From Cylindrospermum stagnale PCC 7417 (lineage in GTDB: Bacteria; Cyanobacteriota; Cyanobacteriia; Cyanobacteriales; Nostocaceae): 64,000 bases of DNA. The stretch covers positions 5,731,501 through 5,795,500 of the forward strand of contig NC_019757.1 in assembly GCF_000317535.1 (NCBI RefSeq), given 5' to 3'. Both the position numbers and the translations under genes were made by a program. This document shows, one piece after another, positions 24,006-31,482 of the stretch. Under the pieces are notes generated by a model. That model worked only from the letters and a program-made list of their open reading frames with translations, was not told the origin of the DNA and ran no database searches. Numbering within the stretch: the first letter of the stretch is position 1; every line of letters begins with the position of its first letter.

Positions 24006-24620
24006 TTATAAATCTTTACGACCGAAATCGCGCCAAAATAGTAATTCTTCCTGATCAGGTTTACCATCAGGATTATCACAATCTAGCGCCCATTTTAGCG
24101 GATTATTAACAATATATTGCCTAATTCGCTCTAATTCAGATTCATTACGGACAATATGCTCATAATAATTTCCCTGCCAAAGTGATGTACCTGAAGCTGA
24201 AATTTTCTGATTAATAGCTTTAGCCGCATTCATCTTGAAATAACCAATGACTTTAGGTAAAAGTATATTCCGGCGTTCACGTAGGGACAATTCATGAATT
24301 GTCCCTACATTAGTTAATTGTTGTGAATGCGATTTATAAATTGTCTCTAAATCTGTAATTACAATAATTCCATGTAGATGATTAGGCATAATAATGAATT
24401 CATCTAACTCGATATTTGGATATTTACTAGGCAATGAATACCAGAAATCTAATACTATATTTCCTAATTCATTAAGATTGACCTCGTTATTAGCGATATT
24501 CCCAAATAAACACTTTCTTTTATTTGTACAAATAGTAATAAAGTAAGCACCAGCCTGAGAATAATCATACCCACGTAAACGAAGAGAACGACGATAAAAA
24601 CTCTTAGTGTGGTTTTCCAT
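24006..24620 (-). CDS. REP-associated tyrosine transposase (RAYT, Y1/IS200-like family)
   Basis: 204 residues from ATG 24620 (MENHTKSFYRRS). An upstream ATG at 24659 lies in a palindrome copy. Y1-transposase features: RRSLRLRGYDYSQAGAYFIT, the HUH metal-binding motif in IIMPNHLHGIIVI, and the candidate nucleophile tyrosine in ERIRQYIVNNPLKW. The long C-terminal extension (PDQEELLFWRDFGRKDL) and lack of IS200-type ends fit the RAYT group, which elsewhere acts on REP palindromes with GTAG feet. A palindrome copy is embedded in frame (NVGTIHELSLRE) in a loop between the HUH motif and the next helix. It is a passenger in the hsd operon, same strand. Confidence 0.85.
   Translation of the reverse strand: MENHTKSFYRRSLRLRGYDYSQAGAYFITICTNKRKCLFGNIANNEVNLNELGNIVLDFWYSLPSKYPNIELDEFIIMPNHLHGIIVITDLETIYKSHSQQLTNVGTIHELSLRERRNILLPKVIGYFKMNAAKAINQKISASGTSLWQGNYYEHIVRNESELERIRQYIVNNPLKWALDCDNPDGKPDQEELLFWRDFGRKDL
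24281..24308. repeat. REP-like palindrome in frame inside the RAYT gene
   Basis: Perfect 28-bp palindrome, arms GTAGGGA/TCCCTAC, core CAATTCATGAATTG, read as VGTIHELSL on the minus strand. Confidence 0.85.
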
Positions 24621-24643
24621 GTTATCAAATTTATATATTATTT

Positions 24644-24710
24644 GTAGGGGGAGATTCATGAATTCCTGTTTTATATATTATTTGTAGGTGCAATTCATGA
24701 ATTGCCCTAC
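24644..24710. repeat. Two REP-like palindromes; one supplies the hsdR stop codon
   Basis: A degraded copy at 24644-24668 and a 27-bp copy at 24684-24710 lie in a ~40-bp tandem duplication that includes TTTATATATTATTTGTAGG. The TAG stop of hsdR (24709-24707 on the minus strand) is inside the GTAG foot of the second copy. Confidence 0.8.
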
Positions 24711-27091
24711 GCCGAATACAATAAAACTTGCAAATAATTTACCGCTTCCCTAAGTTGCTGAACACCCCCAAATCGTTGAGCAATTTCAACCGCATTACCA
24801 TAATTATCAAACTCACGATTAGCTTTAAAAGTCGTCGGAATATTAAACTCCTCAACCCCCTTCTGTGCATACTTATCCAAAATAATCTCTAAAATTGCCC
24901 TCGCATCCTCCCCATATTGCCCAAAAAAGTTAGCTTGACGACGACGCAACCTTTCAGCCCGTTGCTTGCAAGTCAACACCGGAGCATCAAACGCAATATG
25001 ACATAATAAATCAAAAGGATCAGCTTCAGGAAAATTTGTAACTTCTTTTAACTCATCAAAATCAATTCCCTTATCTGCCAGCAAATCAATAATTTCTGCA
25101 CGTTCTTCAGGAACAGCCCAGCGTTGTTGTATTTCTATAGTAGAACGATAGAGAATCCTAACTTGCTCTCTCGTGTAGTCAATTAATTTAGACAAACGCA
25201 GTTGATTATCTGCATCTAAATCATAAATTCCTTCTTCAACAATTTCCTCACTACCACCATCAACGTAATATTTATGAGGTGGTGCATCATCATCATCTGG
25301 TATAACTAATTCATCAATTACCCCTACATCTTCTTCCCGTAGGGACAATTCATGAATTGTCCCTACAAATTCATGAATTGTCTCTACGAGAATTTGCCCT
25401 TGTTCATCAATTTCTGATTCATTAATTAAATTAGGTTCACCATCAAAATCTTTATCTTGAAATAGTACAGTGCAATTAGTATAATCAACTATATTAAAAT
25501 ACATTTTGCCCTGTTCTTGTCTTACACGAGTTCCCCGTCCAATGATTTGTTTAAAATCTGTCATTGAGCGAATAACACGGGCAAGAATAACATTTTTACA
25601 GGTAGGAATATCCACCCCAGTTGTTAGCAGTTTCGCAGTTACAGCAATGATATGAGTTTCATTTAAAACATCTTTAAATTTATAGAGATGTCCTTTCCCC
25701 ACATCACCAGCATCAGAAGTAATGCGCGTTATGTAATCAGGATTTGTTTTTGTAATATCAGTATTGAGGTTGCGTAACTCCTTTACCATTGCCTTAACGT
25801 GATCTTCATCCACACAAAAAACAATTGTTTTGGCATAACGATCTGTATGTTTGAGAAAATCGGTAATGTGTTTAGCAATAGCTTTTGTTCGCGCTTCTCT
25901 AACTAATTTCTTCTCAAAGTCTGGAGTTTGATAAACATCATCAGGAATCCTTCTACCATAACGATCAATTTGTCCAGTACTAGGCCGCCATCCTTCCTTA
26001 TCAGAACGGGTAGTAACCCGATAAACTCGATATGGTGCTAAGAAACCATCATCAATCCCTTGTTTGAGAGAATAAGTATAAAGAGGATTACCAAAATAGT
26101 GATAAGTATCTACGTTATCATCTCGTAACGGTGTCGCCGTCAATCCCAATTGATAAGCAGGTGCAAAATATTCTAAAATTTGTCGCCAGTTACTTTCATC
26201 TCTGGCGCTACCTCGATGACACTCATCAACAATAATCAAATCAAAATAATCAGGACTATATTCTCTATATAGCCCTAAACTATTCTGGTTATCACTAATT
26301 GCCTGATAAATAGCAAAATACAAATCACGTCCTTTTTTTGCTTCACCCTGAATTTTGTAGATTTTATCCTTATCAAAAGCAGAAAAATCTTTATTCATCG
26401 GGTCATCTACTAATATATTCCGGTCTGCCAAAAATAAAATTCTTGGTGAACGAAAATAACCCGATGTATTCCATTCTATTCTTGACAGTTTCCAGGCGAT
26501 TTGAAAAGATACCGTCGTTTTACCCGTTCCTGTTGCCATTGTCAACAATAACCGCTTTTGCCCTTTAAAAATTGCTGCCAGTGCTGCATTAATAGCATTT
26601 CTTTGATAGTAACGTACAGGTTTATCTGGAATTGGATAAACAGGAGTTAACAATTTATCAGCAATATCTTCTCTAATTTGCTCCTTCGATTCCCCTTTTA
26701 ACCTGCGCCAAAGTTCATCAGCACTAGGAAATGAGTCCATCACATCGGACTGTTTACCCGTGATGAAATCAAACTCAACAATTCCCTGTCCATTAGTGGA
26801 GTAAGCAAACTTTACTCCTAGAATATTGGCATAGTCTCTAGCTTGTTCTAGTCCCTCATCAGGGGTTTTGCGTTTCCGCTTCGCTTCTACCACTGCTAAG
26901 GGAAAATCCCCTTTTAAGAGTAAATAATCGGCAAATTTTCTTTTACCACGTGGTTGACGCTGATTTTTCGGTCTAATCTTACCATCAGTAAAATAATACT
27001 GCTCTAGGTAACTATAAGGCTCCGTATCCCAACCTGCTTGATTTAATTTTGGTTCTACATACTTACGACAGGTATTAGCTTCATTACTCAT
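24707..27091 (-). CDS. hsdR: Type I restriction endonuclease subunit HsdR
   Basis: 794 residues from ATG 27091 (a GTG frame start lies 5 codons upstream). The N-terminal nuclease domain has D..E.K spacing (KFADYLLLK, FPLAVVEAKRKRKTPDEG). Helicase motifs follow: TMATGTGKTTVSFQIAW (motif I), IIVDECHRGSA (II), LGLTATPLRDD (III) and QIIGRGTRVRQEQG (VI). The protein translocates and cuts unmodified DNA with HsdM and HsdS. Near residue ~570-600 three palindrome copies add IHEF, VGTIHELSLRE and VGVIDELVI in frame. The stop codon is also palindrome-derived. First gene of the operon. Confidence 0.92.
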   Translation of the reverse strand: MSNEANTCRKYVEPKLNQAGWDTEPYSYLEQYYFTDGKIRPKNQRQPRGKRKFADYLLLKGDFPLAVVEAKRKRKTPDEGLEQARDYANILGVKFAYSTNGQGIVEFDFITGKQSDVMDSFPSADELWRRLKGESKEQIREDIADKLLTPVYPIPDKPVRYYQRNAINAALAAIFKGQKRLLLTMATGTGKTTVSFQIAWKLSRIEWNTSGYFRSPRILFLADRNILVDDPMNKDFSAFDKDKIYKIQGEAKKGRDLYFAIYQAISDNQNSLGLYREYSPDYFDLIIVDECHRGSARDESNWRQILEYFAPAYQLGLTATPLRDDNVDTYHYFGNPLYTYSLKQGIDDGFLAPYRVYRVTTRSDKEGWRPSTGQIDRYGRRIPDDVYQTPDFEKKLVREARTKAIAKHITDFLKHTDRYAKTIVFCVDEDHVKAMVKELRNLNTDITKTNPDYITRITSDAGDVGKGHLYKFKDVLNETHIIAVTAKLLTTGVDIPTCKNVILARVIRSMTDFKQIIGRGTRVRQEQGKMYFNIVDYTNCTVLFQDKDFDGEPNLINESEIDEQGQILVETIHEFVGTIHELSLREEDVGVIDELVIPDDDDAPPHKYYVDGGSEEIVEEGIYDLDADNQLRLSKLIDYTREQVRILYRSTIEIQQRWAVPEERAEIIDLLADKGIDFDELKEVTNFPEADPFDLLCHIAFDAPVLTCKQRAERLRRRQANFFGQYGEDARAILEIILDKYAQKGVEEFNIPTTFKANREFDNYGNAVEIAQRFGGVQQLREAVNYLQVLLYSA
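25304..25387. repeat. Cluster of three REP-like palindromes in frame inside hsdR
   Basis: Partial copy 25304-25327, full copy 25339-25366 (GTAGGGA/TCCCTAC arms) and half copy 25367-25387. All are read in the same open frame on the coding strand, giving tandem [VG]TIHEL-like peptides. Confidence 0.85.
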
Positions 27092-27149
27092 GACTACTAA
27101 GTTCACTGGTTACTTTTCTAACTTAACCCCTAACCGTTGATAAATAATT

Positions 27150-27240
27150 AGGACTTACGCATCAAGTAACAAATGTAGGGGCAATTCATGAATTGCCCCT
27201 ACGGTAAATCAAGGGTTCCACACCAGTTTTGAGTAAGTCC
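27150..27240. mobile_element. ~90-bp inverted-repeat element (copy B) with central palindrome
   Basis: Ends GGACTTACGCA (27151-27161) and TGAGTAAGTCC (27230-27240) match 10 of 11 as inverted repeats. A perfect 28-bp palindrome (GTAGGGG/CCCCTAC arms) is at 27175-27202. Same design and size as copy A at 19987. It lies between the hsdR start and tRNA-Thr, so the two copies flank the operon. Confidence 0.6.
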
Positions 27241-27332
27241 AAATAAGAGATGAACCAAATTACTGTTCATTGTTGTTTAATAGACAGTGAATCTACCCAA
27301 CAACGGCAAGACTTACACTTTCTACACACTAA

Positions 27333-27404
27333 AGCCGATGATGGGATTTGAACCCACGGCCTGCTGATTACGAATCAGCTGCTCTACCCCTGAGCCACAT
27401 CGGC
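27333..27404 (-). tRNA. tRNA-Thr (anticodon CGU)
   Basis: A 72-nt cloverleaf is visible on the minus strand: acceptor GCCGATG paired with CATCGGC, D arm GCTC/GAGC, anticodon stem GCTGA/TCAGC with loop TTCGTAA (anticodon CGT), T arm with GTTCAAAT. CCA is not encoded. It reads ACG codons. It is the anchor next to element B and the restriction operon. Confidence 0.93.
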
Positions 27405-27437
27405 GCATACAATCTAGCAGTATAGCACTATTTACCT

Positions 27438-27710
27438 ATGGTAGACCAAAATCCTAAAAATCGCCTTAACTCTAAACAATATGAACGCTTGAAAGCAGAA
27501 GCAGCAGCCCCTTATCGCGGTTTACGGCAATTGGTCTATATTGGTTTTGGCGCTTCTGGCTTTATCGGCGCATTTGTATTTTTTTTCCAATTGCTTGCAG
27601 GTCGCAATCTTGACAGCGCTTTACCCAACTTCGCCCTTCAGATGGGAGTCGTTGCCCTAATGGTCTTTCTCTGGCGCTGGGATAGGAGTAAGGACACCGA
27701 CAAGACTTAG
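27438..27710 (+). CDS. DUF3493 family membrane protein
   Basis: Protein of 90 residues. A basic N-terminus (LNSKQYERLKAEAAAPYRGLRQLVY) precedes two membrane helices (~32-54, ~66-80) ending LWRWDRSKDTD. This is the DUF3493 layout shared with cyanobacteria and plant proteins linked to photosystem II accumulation (LPA3-type). A photosystem role here is inference. Divergent from the tRNA, 33 bases apart. Confidence 0.7.
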   Translation: MVDQNPKNRLNSKQYERLKAEAAAPYRGLRQLVYIGFGASGFIGAFVFFFQLLAGRNLDSALPNFALQMGVVALMVFLWRWDRSKDTDKT

Positions 27711-27740
27711 AAATGCTTTGTACGTCTGGACAGGTTCTAC

Positions 27741-27890
27741 CTGGAAACGAAATTTTCAAGGGCGGTTAGAAACCGCAACTACACAGACAAAACCCGCCTG
27801 CGCGGGTTTCAAAACATTGATTTTTCTTAATCCGCGCAGGCGGACTTCGCTTGTGTAGCCGCGAATTCCATTCGCCCTGGCTGGAAACGA
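27741..27890. repeat. 150-bp hairpin repeat, copy 1
   Basis: Starts CTGGAAACGA. Holds GGGCGGTTAGAAACCGC, then an internal inverted pair AACCCGCCTGCGCGGG / CCGCGCAGGCGG, then TGTGTAGCCGCGAATTCC. A near-identical copy follows directly, and a diverged piece is at 60667. No gene lies in 27711-28083. Confidence 0.8.
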
Positions 27891-28041
27891 GACGAGATTT
27901 TCAAGGGCGGTTAGAAACCGCAACTACACAGGCAAAACCCGCCTGCGCGGGTTTCAAAACATTAATTTTTCTTAGTCCGCGCAGGCGGACTATCCCTACG
28001 GGACGCTACGCGAACGTTTGTGTAGCCGCGAATTCTATTCG
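27891..28041. repeat. 150-bp hairpin repeat, copy 2, with a small repeat inside
   Basis: Same as copy 1 except that about 25 bases at 27991-28016 replace TTCGC between GGCGGAC and TTGTGTAGCC. Confidence 0.8.
27991..28016. repeat. Small dispersed repeat inserted in repeat copy 2
   Basis: Contains CTACGGGACGCTACGCGAAC. Absent from copy 1 of the flanking 150-bp repeat, so it is a recent insertion. A close relative (CTACGGCACGCTCCGCGAAC) is at 59575-59606. Confidence 0.75.
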
Positions 28042-28083
28042 CTGTACCGTACCTACGGCGTATTACTTTACCCCTACCGCGTG

Positions 28084-29715
28084 TTACTGCGCTGTTACCA
28101 AATAAGCAGAGGGAATTGCCGGCGCACGTCCAGCACTAACCAGCGCTTGGTAAACAAAAGCCGCAACTTCTGCCCTCGTCGCATCGCGATTTGGTTCAAG
28201 TTGCTTAACTGTGGGATAGTTAATCACCAATTGCCTTGTAGTAGCTGCTGCAACTGGGCCAACCGCATAACTAGGAATCAGGGCAACATCAGAGTAAAAC
28301 GAAATGATATTTTGATCATTAGCAGTAAAACCCAAACCATTAGCTAAAGCAACTAACGCCTGCACTCTCGGAATTTGCTGCTGTGGCTTAAAAGTACCAT
28401 CGGGATAACCAGCTACAAATTGACTCTGGTAAGCCGATTGAATCGCCGCATAAGCCCAAAAATTGCTTTGCACATCCCGAAAATTAATCGCTGTACGTTT
28501 AGGGGTTGGTGTCAAAGCTTTAGTGATAATAGTGGCAAATTGGGCGCGGGTTACAGGTTCATTTGGTTTGAAACTGCCATCAGGAAACCCAGCAATAATA
28601 TTTGTAGATGCTAAAGCTTCAATATAAGCCTTTGCCCAGTAACCTGTAGGCACATCCTTAAATGCAGTACCTTGACCAGATGGTTGGTCAACAGTTGCGG
28701 CAACAAAATCCACCGAACCAAAAATCCGCTTTTGATCAATATCGTTGCCAACAGCAATAATTCTATTAGTTTTGGTGGCATTATTCAGATCATAACGAGT
28801 GTTATTGCGAATGAGATTACCACCAGGATTTTCATTTGTGCCCAAGTCGGGGAGAGCATCGACGGTTGCCACTATCCCATCTTGCGTATTTTTCTGAATT
28901 ACATTGTTACGCAGTACAGGTTTAGCTGATTCTGAGATATAAATACCAGCTTTGTTTTGGACGATTTGGTTTTCTGCCACTAGGGGTGTGGAAGTACCAC
29001 CAATGGCCAGACCAAAACCAGTATCTTGAAATAGGTTATTGCGAATCTCTCCTTGGGCAGATTTAGCTACAGAAACTCCGTTGCCCTTGTTTTGCACAAA
29101 GACGTTATTGAGTATTTTGGGATTTCCTGTACCCGTGACAAACACACCCTCTCTGGCACTGTTAGCAAAAGTACTATTTTGGATAATAGGATTAGTCGAT
29201 TCAACCCACACAGCAGTACCGCGCTGATTTGAGTTAGTGACACTAACACCTGTGATAGTAGTTCCGTTGTTAGCCAAGATTGTCACGTCTTGTCTAGCAA
29301 AAGTCCGACTGGTGTAAAAACCACCGCCAGTAATCAAGATTGCTTGACCTTTGCTGGCATCATCACCCCGTAGCGTCACCCCTTCTTTGAGCAGAAGTGG
29401 AAAAGTTTCTCCACTGTTCTTGTCATAGCTTCCAGCAGCTAGCTGAATAATTGTACCGGATGTGGCTTGATTGAGGGCAAAGGTGATGGTTTTGTAGGGG
29501 GCTGCTGCCGTTACACCAACACCAGCTTTATCTGCACCAGTTGCTGGATTAACGTAAATGACTGTTGCATTTACCGGAACTTGGGCTGTTAAAGTTGGCG
29601 TAGCACCAGCATTTACCTCACTAGGCAATAGCATGGAACTACCAGAAACAACCAACAAAGCCGCGAACCCGGCTCGCAAGGGTAAGGTAGAGATATTAAA
29701 ACCCCGGTATTTCAT
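28084..29715 (-). CDS. Exported DUF1565/parallel beta-helix protein with SLH domains
   Basis: 543 residues with a signal peptide (FAALLVVSGSSMLLPSEVNA, ~18-36). Residues ~50-120 form a DUF1565-type start (YVNPATGADKAGVGVTAAAP), followed by right-handed beta-helix rungs of the form N.I..N.I..N..GI (~140-310). Three SLH units follow: FKDVPTGYWAKAYIEAL, FRDVQSNFWAYAAIQSAY and FYSDVALIPSYAVGPVAAA. The SLH units should bind peptidoglycan-linked polymer; the helix may bind or cut polysaccharide. The catalytic residues cannot be named. Single gene. Confidence 0.88.
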   Translation of the reverse strand: MKYRGFNISTLPLRAGFAALLVVSGSSMLLPSEVNAGATPTLTAQVPVNATVIYVNPATGADKAGVGVTAAAPYKTITFALNQATSGTIIQLAAGSYDKNSGETFPLLLKEGVTLRGDDASKGQAILITGGGFYTSRTFARQDVTILANNGTTITGVSVTNSNQRGTAVWVESTNPIIQNSTFANSAREGVFVTGTGNPKILNNVFVQNKGNGVSVAKSAQGEIRNNLFQDTGFGLAIGGTSTPLVAENQIVQNKAGIYISESAKPVLRNNVIQKNTQDGIVATVDALPDLGTNENPGGNLIRNNTRYDLNNATKTNRIIAVGNDIDQKRIFGSVDFVAATVDQPSGQGTAFKDVPTGYWAKAYIEALASTNIIAGFPDGSFKPNEPVTRAQFATIITKALTPTPKRTAINFRDVQSNFWAYAAIQSAYQSQFVAGYPDGTFKPQQQIPRVQALVALANGLGFTANDQNIISFYSDVALIPSYAVGPVAAATTRQLVINYPTVKQLEPNRDATRAEVAAFVYQALVSAGRAPAIPSAYLVTAQ

Positions 29716-29946
29716 TTTTTTGTCTTGAATGTGCTGAACTTGCAGTTAAAGTCAAAGTTAACAGAACTATACCGGATGATCAGCACTTGTTCAGCCAAAT
29801 TTCTGGATTAACGACCTAGACTTACTTTATTCAGCACTGTGCTTCTACAACTGTTTGCACAGACCAAAATCGGCTTGGTCTGTCAGCAGCAACTAATTGT
29901 GTGGGAATATCGTCACAGAAACAGTACGCTTTGGCAATGAGGGGAA

Positions 29947-30483
29947 ATGCGCCGCCAATTTTTGTCCCTGCATCGCGCCTTGTTCTTCGTAATCAGTGGT
30001 TATCTTATCATCTCCAGCATTCCTGCCTTTGCTGCTGAACGAGTGGTGCTGAAGTACCGCATCTTCCGTGAATCGCTTTCTGTGGAAGAACTCTCAACTT
30101 TTGCCCAAACTGGTAAACTCTCAACTGGGCTAAAAATCGATTTGGCTTTGGCACAACAAAACCCCAAAGCAATTCGTCAGTCTTTGATAGCACCTGTGAA
30201 AGTCAACCCCATAATTTTAGATCGGGTGTTGAATAGCCCAGTTGGTAACGTTATATTGGATGAACTCAGTCAAGTGATTCATAGCCCGTCGCGTAAAGCT
30301 GATCGGCAAGCTTGGCGCTCGGCTTTAGCGATTTCTGCTAGTGACGATGGACAGATAACACTGCTAGAAATTATGCAAAATTATCCGACTGCGGAAATTG
30401 AAGTTGACGGTGAGCGCTTAGAAAGTGCCTACCGTCAACTTCGCCGTTTGCAAGTAAGTTTCCAAGATTTACTTGGTATTTAG
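29947..30483 (+). CDS. Exported DUF1400 protein (alpha/beta-hydrolase-associated)
   Basis: 178 residues with a signal peptide (ALFFVISGYLIISSIPAFAA). The mature part has the DUF1400 pattern AERVVLKYRIFRESLSVEELSTF, PVKVNPIILDRVLNSPVGN, VIHSPSRKADRQAWRSAL and GQITLLEIMQNYPT. In many cyanobacterial proteins this domain precedes an alpha/beta-hydrolase; here it stands alone. Function unknown. Its stop overlaps that of the convergent gene by four bases. Confidence 0.75.
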   Translation: MRRQFLSLHRALFFVISGYLIISSIPAFAAERVVLKYRIFRESLSVEELSTFAQTGKLSTGLKIDLALAQQNPKAIRQSLIAPVKVNPIILDRVLNSPVGNVILDELSQVIHSPSRKADRQAWRSALAISASDDGQITLLEIMQNYPTAEIEVDGERLESAYRQLRRLQVSFQDLLGI

Positions 30484-30707
30484 TAAGCTAAAGTTTCTAA
30501 AGTTTCTCGTAAATACCGCTGTACTTGCTGTTCTAAGCGCAGCCCATGTAATTGAGCATCGCGTTCTAGCTGCCAGCGTTGGAAACCGGAGCTAGCAGAA
30601 ATCGCGTATTTGAGGTTGTGCCAAATTTTAGGATCACGAGAGAATTGGCGATCGCCTTTTAGGGCGCTACGCTCTGCGGAATCGCTAGAAGCTGGAATTT
30701 GAGCCAT
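30480..30707 (-). CDS. Small conserved protein with a 10-residue repeat-encoded insert
   Basis: 75 residues. The pattern DRQFSRDPKIWHNLKYAI, SSGFQRWQLERDAQL and LEQQVQRYLRETLETLAY is that of a small conserved cyanobacterial family without known function. Near the N-terminus ASSD-RQFSRD is interrupted by SAERSALKGD, encoded by 30 bp inserted in a HIP1 site (30651-30680). The reading frame is kept, so the protein is probably still made. Confidence 0.65.
   Translation of the reverse strand: MAQIPASSDSAERSALKGDRQFSRDPKIWHNLKYAISASSGFQRWQLERDAQLHGLRLEQQVQRYLRETLETLAY
30651..30680. repeat. 30-bp in-frame small repeat in a HIP1 site
   Basis: On the coding strand AGCGAT is followed by TCCGCAGAGCGTAGCGCC and on, ending GGCGAT, then CGCCAA. 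The break is between GCGAT and CGC, and GCGAT is repeated at the far end of the insert. Same target as the inserts at 1295 and 6595. Confidence 0.75.
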
Positions 30708-30726
30708 AGTTCCTCATTCCTCAGTT

Positions 30727-31326
30727 TTAACTTCCAGAGTTAGCTCGGGGCCAGATGTGATTAACCCGTACCCCTAAGATTGTGAAATTCTGCTTAATCT
30801 TTTCTAAAGGTAATGGTTCTATAGCAGCAAAATCTGTGTCATTGGTCACTAAAACTTGCGCTACACTCAGGGGAATTTGCAAAAATAAATTGCTTGCTAA
30901 AAAAGCTAAGGCAGCAAACAGCAGTCCCAGACTACGGTATTGGGGTAAAAACTTGGCAATATTGGCTATCAGTGGCACCACTTGGTAGAGTTGCCATAGC
31001 ACCCCTATTAATAATATTGCAGCCGCCAGGGCTAATACACGATTTAACTTTGTATTAATTAAACAGAGAATTTTTCGTTGCTGCTCAGTCAGATTTTCTG
31101 GCTTGAGCGCTACTCCTAGAATAGCAAATATGTAAAAAGGGCGACGCAGTTGCATCCACAGTAATGGGAGAACGCCAAAGAGTGTGATGAGGAATAACTC
31201 TATCCACACTGGTAAAAGTGGTTCACCCACAGACAGAAACAATAAACACAGAATTAAAAAAATCGGCAGTGTCGCTAATCCAGCGACGTGAATCCACAAG
31301 ATAGGTTCAGAGCGAAATGAGGTCAT
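30727..31326 (-). CDS. Low-complexity-tail membrane protein (cyanobacterial)
   Basis: 199 residues with four or five hydrophobic helices (~12-32, ~38-58, ~95-115, ~130-155) and a C-terminal soluble tail with FAAIEPLPLEKIKQNFTILG and WPRANSGS. The motif SEPILWIHVAGLATLPI at the start fits the family named for its low-complexity tail. Function unknown. Upstream of the start (31330-31480) is repetitive sequence, which separates it from infB. Confidence 0.65.
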   Translation of the reverse strand: MTSFRSEPILWIHVAGLATLPIFLILCLLFLSVGEPLLPVWIELFLITLFGVLPLLWMQLRRPFYIFAILGVALKPENLTEQQRKILCLINTKLNRVLALAAAILLIGVLWQLYQVVPLIANIAKFLPQYRSLGLLFAALAFLASNLFLQIPLSVAQVLVTNDTDFAAIEPLPLEKIKQNFTILGVRVNHIWPRANSGS

Positions 31327-31482
31327 ATTAAAACTTTGAATGCTGAGGTTTGAGTGCTGAGGTTTAAGTTGTGAGGTTTAAGTTGTGAGTTTTGAACTAA
31401 AAACGTTCTTCTACTCAATACTCAAAACTCAAAACTCATAAATTTTACTCAGCACTTAGCACTCAGCACTCTGCACTCCACA

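Noticed and set aside
23851-24054. Plus-strand frame with repeated IHEL peptides
   Set aside because: Made entirely of the palindrome array between hsdM and the RAYT gene, so it is a by-product of palindromes open in one frame.
27851-28347. Two plus-strand frames over the 150-bp repeats and the end of the beta-helix gene
   Set aside because: They translate hairpin repeat DNA and antisense of the beta-helix gene; no protein features.
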